From contig NZ_JAFDSS010000001.1 in NCBI RefSeq assembly GCF_017831975.1, positions 3,831,571-3,895,570 on the forward strand: a stretch of 64,000 bases of DNA, read 5' to 3'. Within the stretch, counting starts at the first letter, position 1; each line of letters opens with the position of its first letter. This document shows positions 34,401-41,350 of this stretch, piece after piece. Made by a program: the position numbers and the translations under genes. The notes beneath the pieces are model-generated. The model made no database searches and had not been told where the DNA came from. It was given only the letters and a program-made list of their open reading frames with translations. The DNA comes from Microbacterium terrae. Its GTDB lineage: Bacteria; Actinomycetota; Actinomycetes; Actinomycetales; Microbacteriaceae.

Positions 34401-35077
34401 TTGAACGCGCCGACGTGCATCGCCGGCCAGATGTAGTTCCCGCCGAGCCGCAGCAGCAGCTCGAACAGGCGCTCGTACGTCTCAGGCCCGATCGTGTCGT
34501 CCGCAGTGTGCAGACGCGACCAGTGGAACAGCTCCTCTTCGTCGTTGATGAAGACGCCGCGATACCGCACCGACGGCCAGTCCGAGATCCGCGTGTCGCG
34601 GGGGAGCGTGATGTGATCGCGCGGGTGCACCGGCGCATCTGCCCACCACTGCCAGGGCGAGACGCCGATGGCGCGGGCGAATTCGTAGACCGCGTACACC
34701 GTGCCGCGGCGGTCTGTGCCGACGAGGTGCAGCACGTCGTCGACCACGGCGATGGTGAAGCCCTCCCAGCGAGCCGCGCCCGTCTCGTCGTAGAGGTCGC
34801 GCACGTCGAGGCGACCTTCCGCTACGGCGGTGTCGACAGCCTCGGAGACGCCGAGGGTGCCGACCACGATGCGTGTCGGAGCAGACGCGGAATCCAGGTC
34901 GACCTCCGCGCCGACCAGCGATCGGAGGTCGTCGGCGAGTCGCCGGGCGGCGCGCTGCACTGCTGCGGGCTCGGCGGGATCGAGGGCGAGCTGCAGTCGG
35001 GTGGCGCGTTCGGCGATGAGCACTCCGTCGTGGCGATCACGCAGAGAGAGGCGGTCGTGGTTCGGCGGTAACGTCAT
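31403..35077 (-). CDS. GH115 alpha-glucuronidase
   Basis: A 1224-residue inverting exo-glucuronidase that removes (4-O-methyl)-alpha-glucuronate side groups from glucuronoxylan or from arabinogalactan. Without a signal peptide it is intracellular. Family marks: GVSPWQWWADAPVH near residue 135, YRGVFINDEEEL, GGNYIWPAMHVGAFN, GIVVGSSHCDMLLR, WTVGIRGVHDSGFE and LVWANDNFGYIRR along the central barrel. The C-terminal third has beta domains (residues ~690-800 and ~1050-1200) with a lectin-like fold. First gene of the operon with uxuA-kdgK-eda-CE12. Two GTGATCGTTCAC operators lie directly upstream. Confidence 0.92.
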   Translation of the reverse strand: MTLPPNHDRLSLRDRHDGVLIAERATRLQLALDPAEPAAVQRAARRLADDLRSLVGAEVDLDSASAPTRIVVGTLGVSEAVDTAVAEGRLDVRDLYDETGAARWEGFTIAVVDDVLHLVGTDRRGTVYAVYEFARAIGVSPWQWWADAPVHPRDHITLPRDTRISDWPSVRYRGVFINDEEELFHWSRLHTADDTIGPETYERLFELLLRLGGNYIWPAMHVGAFNHDAENGRLAHEMGIVVGSSHCDMLLRSNNHEFTPWSQARPEPVIYDYSLEGSNRDALREYWRGSVEQNGDYEVTWTVGIRGVHDSGFETAAIDADESLDDDGKFRARVELLEKAIEDQRSILSDTLGVDPTRPPQLFIPYKEVLPLYDAGLQVPDDVTLVWANDNFGYIRRFPSDAERERAGGHGLYYHSSYWSNYTTSYLATSSTPLALMRSELTKAWDGGIRQLWVDNVGGLKPLEIETEFFLRCAWEAGRETTTGNVRAFIERWTNATFSGSLGARAADIYARYYQLNNQRKYEHLSADVFSQTGYGDEAGRRLASLRELFDETNALMAELPEDERDAFFQMFAIKIHMSYLVNGEFVYADRSTLAYEQGRHAAADAHVATARSFGDLRRRLIHFYNTTMSDGRWDGMFTPEAFPPPVMPLFAPGTPALRIAGHGLGVTAWSTGYADARHLTFAPYGRTEKWIEVSSLGHPGTAFAVDCDDWIEVSPAAGIVQTEQRLAVRVRSDMRALAGRRGRIRVVSPDTGQTTVIEVQVADAPSIAPGHPGWIEADGVVSIDPSMPDSVRPSSDHAWSVVEDLGRYANGALMAQRINGSRAHGTSTATATFGFHLATPGTHVLELHRLPSLDSTGRIRVGVSIDGDEPRVVESETTDEHRGHWASGIQDNVERLRVHLPRLAPGAHTLTLHAIDPAFAVSKAVIYTSRIASTNLGPEFSTHTDRPSSFVSDPDPAALDMQALRDSLAALFRGGDDELPTPDQLYADRSFWSGDTTNRRPIAAPQPRRSLQPESLEPPVAKDLLAGIATGPLVESGGVVAFEAEDALADTGHAWLTPEEGGAARWVHTQAESAARVGLALQVRPRALRWHDPLQAPAMHFAIDVTTGGSYRVWLLVSFQDDRDDSCVIALDGVPQPVEDQFSHGSLCTYGLRQAWVWTHISDLEIAEGRHTFSIHARESGLRVDRIYLTLGNELPPIDARWQPTARSVAPPHHPAIATAVDA

Positions 35078-35105
35078 CGTGCTTTCCGTGGTCGTCGATC
35101 GTTCA

Positions 35106-35117
35106 GTGATCGTTCAC
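35106..35117. promoter_or_regulatory. Uronate-locus operator, GH115 site 2
   Basis: Exact GTGATCGTTCAC, just downstream of the -10 box of the GH115 promoter, flanked as AGTGATCGTTCACT. Confidence 0.75.
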
Positions 35118-35124
35118 TGAGATC

Positions 35125-35153
35125 AGTGTAGTGATCGTTCACAAAATGCCCAA
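35125..35153 (-). promoter_or_regulatory. Promoter of the GH115-uxuA-kdgK-eda-CE12 operon
   Basis: On the minus strand, TTGGGC (35148-35153) and TACACT (35125-35130) are 17 bases apart. The operator GTGAACGATCAC fills the spacer and touches the -10 box, as at the transporter and GH53 promoters. The -35 box is poor, so an activator or high derepressed demand is possible. Confidence 0.5.
35131..35142. promoter_or_regulatory. Uronate-locus operator, GH115 site 1
   Basis: Exact GTGATCGTTCAC inside the promoter spacer, next to the -10 box. Its centre is 25 bases from that of site 2. Confidence 0.8.
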
Positions 35154-35154
35154 A

Positions 35155-35192
35155 CGGAGGGGGTGCCGCGGTGATTCGCGACACCCCCTCCG
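35155..35192 (-). terminator. Terminator of the GH53 gene
   Basis: Stem CGGAGGGGGTG/CACCCCCTCCG (11 bp), one C-A mismatch, then CGCG/CGCG and a six-base loop. It begins two bases after the GH53 stop on the minus strand and is followed by a T-rich stretch. The next operon's -35 box starts right after it. Confidence 0.8.
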
Positions 35193-35193
35193 A

Positions 35194-38100
35194 TCAGCCT
35201 CGCACGGTCATCTGGAGGGGCTGCGAACTCGTCGACCCGCTCGGATTGGTGAACACGGCCTGGATCGTGTGAACGCCGGGGCTGACGCCGGTGAAGTGCG
35301 CGGACGCCGTCTGACGGTTCGGACTGTTCGCCGCGAGTGTGCCCTCGGCGACGACCTGGCCGTCGAGCGTGAACGTGTACGACGTCGCGTTCGTGCCCCA
35401 CCACATGTTGGCTGTGGCGGTGAAGTCGCCGTCGCCGTCCCAGTTATCGTGACTCACGGCGGGCACGCCCGGCGCGGCGGCGTCGACCACCACTGTCGTC
35501 GATGTCGTGGTGGTTGTGCCCTTCGAGTTGATCAGCTCGCTGGTGTACACGTACGTGCCGTTGGGTTTGCCCGTGAACCGCGTGGTGAGTGTCTGCGATG
35601 TGCCGACCGCGGCGCCCAGCACCTTGGTCGCCACGAGCTCGCTGTTCTCGTACAGGCGGAAGACCGACCCGGGGGTGCCCCACCACAGGTTCATCACGAC
35701 GTCGTACGAGCCATCGTGGAGCCCGTGCGCCCAGCCGCTCGTGTTCGAGAGCACTCCGGTCGATGGTGCCTTCGTCGCGCCGTCGACTGGGACGACGAAG
35801 ATCGTCGAGGTGGCGGTGGTCTCGAGCCCCGCATTGTTGGACGCGGTCGCGGTGACGGTCTGTTCGCCCGACAGTCCGCTGATGTCGACGTGCCCGTTCG
35901 CGGTGATCTCGTCGCCGGCGAGGGTCACCACGAGTGACCGGATGCCGCTCTCGGGGTCGGTGGCCGTGATCGACACGTCCAGGCCGTCGATGGCGTTCAC
36001 GTCTCCGGTCGGCAGACCCGTCACCTCGGGTTCTGTGGCATCCTGCGGTGCCCCCCCGTCGACGTCCACGGTGATGCGTGCGGTCAGGGGGGTGTCCGCA
36101 CCGAACGTCCACACGCGCACCGTGATCGTGGCTGTTCCCCGCCCGCCAGCGATCGCCCGGATGGCGGCTTCGCGGCCTCCGACGGACTCGAGTGCGACGA
36201 CGCCGTCGTCGGTGCTGGTCCACTCGATGTTCGCGATGTCGGACGGACCGTCGCCGCCGGTCGGGGTGGCGATGAGCGTCAGCTGCTCGCCGTCGTCGAG
36301 TGCGATCGGATCATCGGCGGGGGAGACCGTATCCCCCGATTCGTCGATCACGGTCAGCTGCTCCGACGCGTTGGGTGTGTCGGTGATCGTCACCCTTACT
36401 GTCTTCTTCACCGAGGGGTCGGATGTCGCGGCGACGGTGATGTCGGCGGTGGCGGGAACGACGGCGCCGAGGTCGGCATAGGTGGTGACTGCCGATACGA
36501 GGCCGTCATCGTCCACAGCGACGATCTCGGGTGCCGACGACGTCCACGTGAGATCCTGCGGAGCAGTTGCCGGCAGTACCGACGCAGTGACCTGCTCAGA
36601 GACGCCGAGCGTGCCCGTCACCGGCACGAGTCGCACCTCGGTGGGATCGACCACGACCTCTCGCGCCGTCGCCGACGTCCCGTAGAAGTGGGCCTCCGCG
36701 ACGGCGGGATACCAGACGCCGCTTCCGCTGCCGGCGGTCCACAGCTGCACTGCCGCTACATCGCCGGTGTACTCGGTCGCATCGTCGAAGGGAATCGTTC
36801 GGGTGGCGGTGATCGCGTTGTTCGCGCGAGAGGTGACGGTCACGGTCGCCTGGCGCGCTGCCAGGTCCAGTTCGGCGTGCACGGCGTACCACGCCGCGTT
36901 GACGTTCAATCCCGTGCCGACGGGAGTCATACCCGGGACGAGCGACGCCGCGTTCGCGCCCGTGAGCGCTCCGCCCGAGCCGATCGCGAGTTCCGTGCCT
37001 CGAATGAACTGCAGGGTGACGTACCGGTTGCCCGCACTGTCGGCGATCGCCAGGTATGCGCCGTTCGACGAGCCGGGAGTTCCGACGTTGTATGTCAGGT
37101 CGGCGACGACCGTGTCGTTGACGATCGGCTCGGCGAACACCTTCTGCAGGGCGCTCGGTCCTGTGCCGCTGCGCGATGTGTACACCAGAGCCATGCCGCC
37201 GGCACCTGTCGTCACCCGCGACGTCATCGCGGGAACACCGGAGACTGCAGTCTGCCCCCAGGTGAAGGTCGACCCGCGGTTCTCGAACGTCTCGCTCAGC
37301 TGCGGGACGTGCACAGTGGTCGTCGAGGTCAGGCTGCCGTCGCGCGTGCGTGCCGAGATCTCCGCCACTCCGGGAGCGACAGCTGTCACGGTGCCCGCGG
37401 GGTCGACCGTTGCCACCTGCGGCGTGTTCGACGTCCAGACGATGTCGGCATTGGTGGCATCGGCAGGCTCGACGGTCAGCGAGAGGGCCCGCTCCGGGGC
37501 ATCGCCTACCGAGGGGTTGGCGAAGTGGTCGGACTGGAACCAGTGGGTTGCGGGCTCCAGTGTGAGTGCGGTCGCCTCGATCGCGTTCTCATGGACCGTG
37601 ACGTGCGAGACGGCGGTCAGGTCGCTGCCGTCGGTCGTGCGCGCGGTGATGTCTGCTTCACCGGCGCCGACCGCGGTCACCTTTCCGCCCGCATCGACCG
37701 TCGCGACGGCCGGGTCGGCGGAGGTCCACGTCAGGGTGGCATCTGCGACGTCGGCCGGGGTCACGGTGGCGCCGATGGTGCGCGTCGCTCCGGCCGCGAG
37801 ATGGACATCGGCGGGGAAGACAGCTAGGTCGGTCGCGCGCACCCCGGCAACGGTGATCGTGGCTGTCGCCGACGCCGACGGGTTGTCGTGCGAGACGGCG
37901 GTGACCGTCGTCACCCCGTTCTCGACGCCTCGGACCGTTCCCGAGTCATCGACGGTGGCGACCGACGGGTCGGCAGAGGTCCAGACCAGCTTGTTCAGCG
38001 TGGCGTTCGACGGGGTGACCGCTCCGCCGAGCGAGACGGTCGTGCCGATCGCGACGTGTGCGTTCGGCTTGGCGAGCGTGACTGCCGTGACGGCGACCTT

Positions 38101-41100
38101 GGCGGCCACGACGTGAACGGTCACGCTGGAGCCGCCGTCGGAGGTCGAGACGGTGAGGTCGGTCGTGCCCTCGTCGAGGATGTTCAGCTGGACTGTGTTG
38201 CCGCTGCCCGAGTAAGCACGGAGCTCTCCCTGTGGGGTCTGCCACGTCTCGCCCAAGAAGGTGGCCACGTCGGGATCGGACGAGGTGAACACGACCTTGC
38301 GGTCGGTGGCGCCGTCGGCGAGCGTCGTCGAAAGCTGCAGCTTCTCGAGCGCGGCCACGGTGATCGTCGCGCCATCCGTGAGCTCAGTCGCGCCTCGGCG
38401 GACGATGAGATCGCCCGCGTCGGCTGTCCCGGGCGCGGTCACCACCACCGGAATCGAGGCGGTGAGGTTCCCGCTGACGGCGGCGGTGACCGTCGTCGTC
38501 CCGGGGCCTGTGCCGACCACGTATCCGGATGGGCTCACGGTCGCGACGGTCTCATCTGCACTCGTGTACGAGATGGTCGACTCGGTGAGTACCCTGTCGA
38601 CCGGCGCGACCGTGGGCTGGAGCCGTTCGCGTGACCCGACCGTGAGCTCCACGGCGTCGCCGGCGAGCGTGATGCCGGTCGGAGCGGTCGATTCGACCGC
38701 ATACGCTTCGCGCGTCGTCGGGTCGTCCAGCGGTGACTGCATGTCGACAGGCTTGTCTTTCACGGTGCCGCGCATCAGGTACGCGCTCAGGCTGTCGAGC
38801 ATGTCGCCGGTCTTGCCCGGCTGAGTCGAGCCCATCTGGGTGATCGCCGGATTGCCGTTGTTGAACATGGTGCGGGTGCTCACATCGGCCGGAACGCCCT
38901 GCTTCGAGCCGATGCCGCCCACGGGGATCCAATCGATCTCCCAGAAGTAGAAGCCGCGCATCTGCCCATACGGGTTGGGCACGTCCAAGGGCGCCTGCAT
39001 GTAGTCGAGCAGCCAGTTGTACTGCCCGTTGACGCTGCGGCTGTAGTACTGAGACGGCGGAGTGATGACGTTGTCGCTCGCCCACGTGGCCTTGTAGCTA
39101 GTGAACGACACGGCTGCCTCGACGTTGACGTAGTCGAGGTGACGCAGCGCCGGGTCGGCGTTGAGCATCTCGGCCATGTTGAGGATGTTCGCACTCGAGC
39201 GCCCACCGTAGAGCGAGAAGGAGGCTCCGTCGATCTTGGCGCCGTTGTTCATCAGCCCCGTGAAGAAGCTCTGCGCGGCACTCGTCGAGTAGCCGTTGTT
39301 GGTGTGCGCCCATCCGGGTGCGCCGGGTGCGACCTCTTGGACGGCATCGTTGACGGCGGCGATCAGCGCCGCATGGCCGGCAGACGTGGCTCCCTTGCCG
39401 ATCGGCCAGACCAGGCCGCCGTTCTGCTCGTTGCCCTGCTTGACGGCGATGATGTCGACGCCGGTGTCTGCGATCGCGGTAAGCGAGTCGCGCACATAGT
39501 TGTAGGTCGCCGATCGGATGTGGGCGAGGTCCGAGTTGGCCACCGTGCCGTCGTACGAGTGATCCAGCCACTCGTACGGCGTCGATGCCTTGCTTGCGCT
39601 GACGAAGCCGTCGCTCAGGTGGTAGCTGGGCATGAGGCTCAGGTCCAGGTCCGCGGCGCGCTCGGCCAACGCGACGGTGTGCACCTCGTCGAAGTAGCCC
39701 TCGTGCGAGAGCTTGAGGGTGTCGGGATAGGCCCCGCCGCCCGGAATCGCGTCGGTGACCTTGATGGGCTGGAGGCTGTCGTCGTAGAGCGTCTTGCCGG
39801 CATGGACGAAGATCATCCCGGTGATGGAGTTGACGCCGCGGTTGGAGAGAATCCGGAGCGCGTCCTGCTGAACGCCGTTGGCGAAGTACTTCGCGCCGTT
39901 GTCTTCGAGCACCTGCAGGTTGGACACATCCGCGCCGCGGATGTAACCCTCCTCGAGGGCGAAGACGTCGAAGTTGTCGATCCAGGCTCCGTCCGAGCCG
40001 TTGCCGGTCCAGTCGTCGGCGGGGGCGGCGCCCGACGCGGTAGCACCGTCGCCGTCGGCGAACACGCCGACGGACTCACGGTAGGCCTCGTCGGCGATGG
40101 TGTTCGCGTAGACCGTCACCTCCTCGTCATCTGCGTCGGTGGTGAAGCTCACGCTCACGAGCGAATAGCCCGCAGTGGCGGCGGGCGCCTGACGCAGCAC
40201 GACGTCATCGGCACCCTTCACGCCGATGTTGACGCGGTTGCCGGTGGTGGATCGGGTGACGAGCGTCCCGATCGGCCCGAACCGATCCGTCTGCGTCGTG
40301 CTCGTATAGGTGTCCTCGCGCTCCACGCGGGCGCGGGCGGTGACGACATAGCGGGTGTCGGGCTCGACGGGGATCGTCTGGGAGATCGCCCCGCCGGCGC
40401 CGAGTCTCACGGCGCCCGACCCGCTGTCGGCGCCATCGGTGACGCCCGTCACGCGCGCGGCATCGTTGACGGCCCACCCCGACAGGCCGTCGTCGAACCC
40501 CCAGTTCTGCAGCGGGTTCACATCCTGCGAGTCGAGGGTCAGAGTGAGGCCGTCGACGAGGAGCGGCGACGAGCCTGCGGTGATCGTGATGGTGACCTGG
40601 CCGTTGTAGACCAGGACGTTCCGATGAGCGCCCTGCGCCCAGGTTCCGGCACCCGCAAGGTACACGTCGACCGGCGCGGTGGCGGAGGGGGCGCCCGTGT
40701 CGGTGGCCGTCAGGGCAGCGGCGTTGTTGCTCTTCGCGCCGTCGAACCAACCGGCCAGCGTGTAGCTGCCCTGAGCGATGCCGGTGACGGTGCGGGTGAC
40801 CGAGGCGCCCGCCGCGAGGCGCACGTGCTGTGTGCCGTCGTGCGCGTGGCCATCTCCCACGGCGGTGACCGAACCAGTCGACGTCCAGCCGGAGAGGCCC
40901 TGCTCGAAGGACAGGTTGTCGACGGGCACGGTCGTTCCGGCAGGCACATGCGTGGAGCCGCCGACTGCATTCGCGGCAGTCGGAACGCCGATGGCGAGCA
41001 GTGCCGCCATGCCGAGCGCGAGCGACGAGCGCCACACCGGCGCCGTCCGTCGACGTGCCGCGCGGATGCTCGCAAGCGGTGGGGAAGTGGTGTCGAGCTC

Positions 41101-41112
41101 GTGCTGCGTCAT
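35194..41112 (-). CDS. Secreted multidomain GH53 endo-beta-1,4-galactanase
   Basis: A 1972-residue exported enzyme. Signal peptide to about Ala49 (LAIGVPTAANA); two CenC-like carbohydrate-binding modules (~64-193, ~203-385); GH53 barrel (~390-800) opening YIRGADVSNLQVLEDNGAKY; several Big2-type Ig-like repeats (~835-1320); a LamG-like module (~1330-1500); more Ig-like repeats; and two tandem C-terminal modules each with an MNLWWGT or ANMWWGT core (~1790-1972). Catalytic acid/base Glu562 (KQGNEQNGG) and nucleophile Glu665 (YVNVEAAVSF) are present, 103 apart. GH53 enzymes are usually 350-900 residues, so this one is exceptionally long. It ends MTVRG, with no LPXTG anchor or membrane tail. The ATG at 41112 has GAGGAG upstream. 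Stand-alone transcript with its own operator and terminator. Confidence 0.85.
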   Translation of the reverse strand: MTQHELDTTSPPLASIRAARRRTAPVWRSSLALGMAALLAIGVPTAANAVGGSTHVPAGTTVPVDNLSFEQGLSGWTSTGSVTAVGDGHAHDGTQHVRLAAGASVTRTVTGIAQGSYTLAGWFDGAKSNNAAALTATDTGAPSATAPVDVYLAGAGTWAQGAHRNVLVYNGQVTITITAGSSPLLVDGLTLTLDSQDVNPLQNWGFDDGLSGWAVNDAARVTGVTDGADSGSGAVRLGAGGAISQTIPVEPDTRYVVTARARVEREDTYTSTTQTDRFGPIGTLVTRSTTGNRVNIGVKGADDVVLRQAPAATAGYSLVSVSFTTDADDEEVTVYANTIADEAYRESVGVFADGDGATASGAAPADDWTGNGSDGAWIDNFDVFALEEGYIRGADVSNLQVLEDNGAKYFANGVQQDALRILSNRGVNSITGMIFVHAGKTLYDDSLQPIKVTDAIPGGGAYPDTLKLSHEGYFDEVHTVALAERAADLDLSLMPSYHLSDGFVSASKASTPYEWLDHSYDGTVANSDLAHIRSATYNYVRDSLTAIADTGVDIIAVKQGNEQNGGLVWPIGKGATSAGHAALIAAVNDAVQEVAPGAPGWAHTNNGYSTSAAQSFFTGLMNNGAKIDGASFSLYGGRSSANILNMAEMLNADPALRHLDYVNVEAAVSFTSYKATWASDNVITPPSQYYSRSVNGQYNWLLDYMQAPLDVPNPYGQMRGFYFWEIDWIPVGGIGSKQGVPADVSTRTMFNNGNPAITQMGSTQPGKTGDMLDSLSAYLMRGTVKDKPVDMQSPLDDPTTREAYAVESTAPTGITLAGDAVELTVGSRERLQPTVAPVDRVLTESTISYTSADETVATVSPSGYVVGTGPGTTTVTAAVSGNLTASIPVVVTAPGTADAGDLIVRRGATELTDGATITVAALEKLQLSTTLADGATDRKVVFTSSDPDVATFLGETWQTPQGELRAYSGSGNTVQLNILDEGTTDLTVSTSDGGSSVTVHVVAAKVAVTAVTLAKPNAHVAIGTTVSLGGAVTPSNATLNKLVWTSADPSVATVDDSGTVRGVENGVTTVTAVSHDNPSASATATITVAGVRATDLAVFPADVHLAAGATRTIGATVTPADVADATLTWTSADPAVATVDAGGKVTAVGAGEADITARTTDGSDLTAVSHVTVHENAIEATALTLEPATHWFQSDHFANPSVGDAPERALSLTVEPADATNADIVWTSNTPQVATVDPAGTVTAVAPGVAEISARTRDGSLTSTTTVHVPQLSETFENRGSTFTWGQTAVSGVPAMTSRVTTGAGGMALVYTSRSGTGPSALQKVFAEPIVNDTVVADLTYNVGTPGSSNGAYLAIADSAGNRYVTLQFIRGTELAIGSGGALTGANAASLVPGMTPVGTGLNVNAAWYAVHAELDLAARQATVTVTSRANNAITATRTIPFDDATEYTGDVAAVQLWTAGSGSGVWYPAVAEAHFYGTSATAREVVVDPTEVRLVPVTGTLGVSEQVTASVLPATAPQDLTWTSSAPEIVAVDDDGLVSAVTTYADLGAVVPATADITVAATSDPSVKKTVRVTITDTPNASEQLTVIDESGDTVSPADDPIALDDGEQLTLIATPTGGDGPSDIANIEWTSTDDGVVALESVGGREAAIRAIAGGRGTATITVRVWTFGADTPLTARITVDVDGGAPQDATEPEVTGLPTGDVNAIDGLDVSITATDPESGIRSLVVTLAGDEITANGHVDISGLSGEQTVTATASNNAGLETTATSTIFVVPVDGATKAPSTGVLSNTSGWAHGLHDGSYDVVMNLWWGTPGSVFRLYENSELVATKVLGAAVGTSQTLTTRFTGKPNGTYVYTSELINSKGTTTTTSTTVVVDAAAPGVPAVSHDNWDGDGDFTATANMWWGTNATSYTFTLDGQVVAEGTLAANSPNRQTASAHFTGVSPGVHTIQAVFTNPSGSTSSQPLQMTVRG

Positions 41113-41159
41113 CTTCGGCTCCTCGGTGAGCGACCGTCCTGGTCGCGAGCGGATCTTCA

Positions 41160-41171
41160 GTGATCGTTCAC
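41160..41171. promoter_or_regulatory. Uronate-locus operator, GH53 site 2
   Basis: Exact GTGATCGTTCAC in the GH53 leader, downstream of its -10 box (minus strand). Centres of GH53 sites 1 and 2 are 27 bases apart, close to the 25-base spacing at GH115. Confidence 0.75.
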
Positions 41172-41180
41172 TACCGGAGG

Positions 41181-41210
41181 ACGATAATGAACGATCACAA
41201 TCGCTGTCAA
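41181..41210 (-). promoter_or_regulatory. Promoter of the GH53 galactanase gene
   Basis: Minus strand: exact TTGACA (41205-41210), 18-base spacer, TATCGT (41181-41186). The operator at 41187-41198 takes the last 12 spacer bases against the -10 box. Confidence 0.7.
41187..41198. promoter_or_regulatory. Uronate-locus operator, GH53 site 1 (one mismatch)
   Basis: ATGAACGATCAC, differing from GTGAACGATCAC only in the first base, inside the GH53 promoter spacer. Confidence 0.7.
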
Positions 41211-41238
41211 CTGTCGAGGCCCGGATATTCCGAATGCT

Positions 41239-41267
41239 TTGACGTGAAGGATGGCGTCGACTACGCT
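41239..41267 (+). promoter_or_regulatory. Promoter of the GH2-uxaC-uxuB operon
   Basis: TTGACG (41239-41244) and TACGCT (41262-41267), 17 bases apart. Here the operator lies just downstream (41280-41291), so repression would be by roadblock rather than by occupying the spacer. Confidence 0.5.
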
Positions 41268-41279
41268 CACCCAGCATAC

Positions 41280-41291
41280 GTGAACGATCAC
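41280..41291. promoter_or_regulatory. Uronate-locus operator, GH2 operon
   Basis: Exact GTGAACGATCAC, about 60 bases before the GH2 start and 12 bases after the predicted -10 box. Confidence 0.75.
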
Positions 41292-41350
41292 TTTGCGACA
41301 GCGGCGTCGATACGTCGCTGTCGAACGTGCCACCGATGAGGAGCCCCGTC

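Noticed and set aside
32246..35071. A 941-codon open frame opposite GH115
   Set aside because: Low-complexity Arg/Val/Asp-rich antisense frame, a by-product of high GC codon use. GH115 on the other strand is unmistakable.
35700..38700. Repeated segments that could be tandem DNA repeats or a CRISPR-like array
   Set aside because: They are diverged Ig-like protein repeats coded within the GH53 gene; the DNA copies are not near-identical and have no regular spacers.
39139..41163. A 674-codon open frame opposite the GH53 gene
   Set aside because: Antisense shadow; composition typical of the complementary strand of a GC-rich gene.
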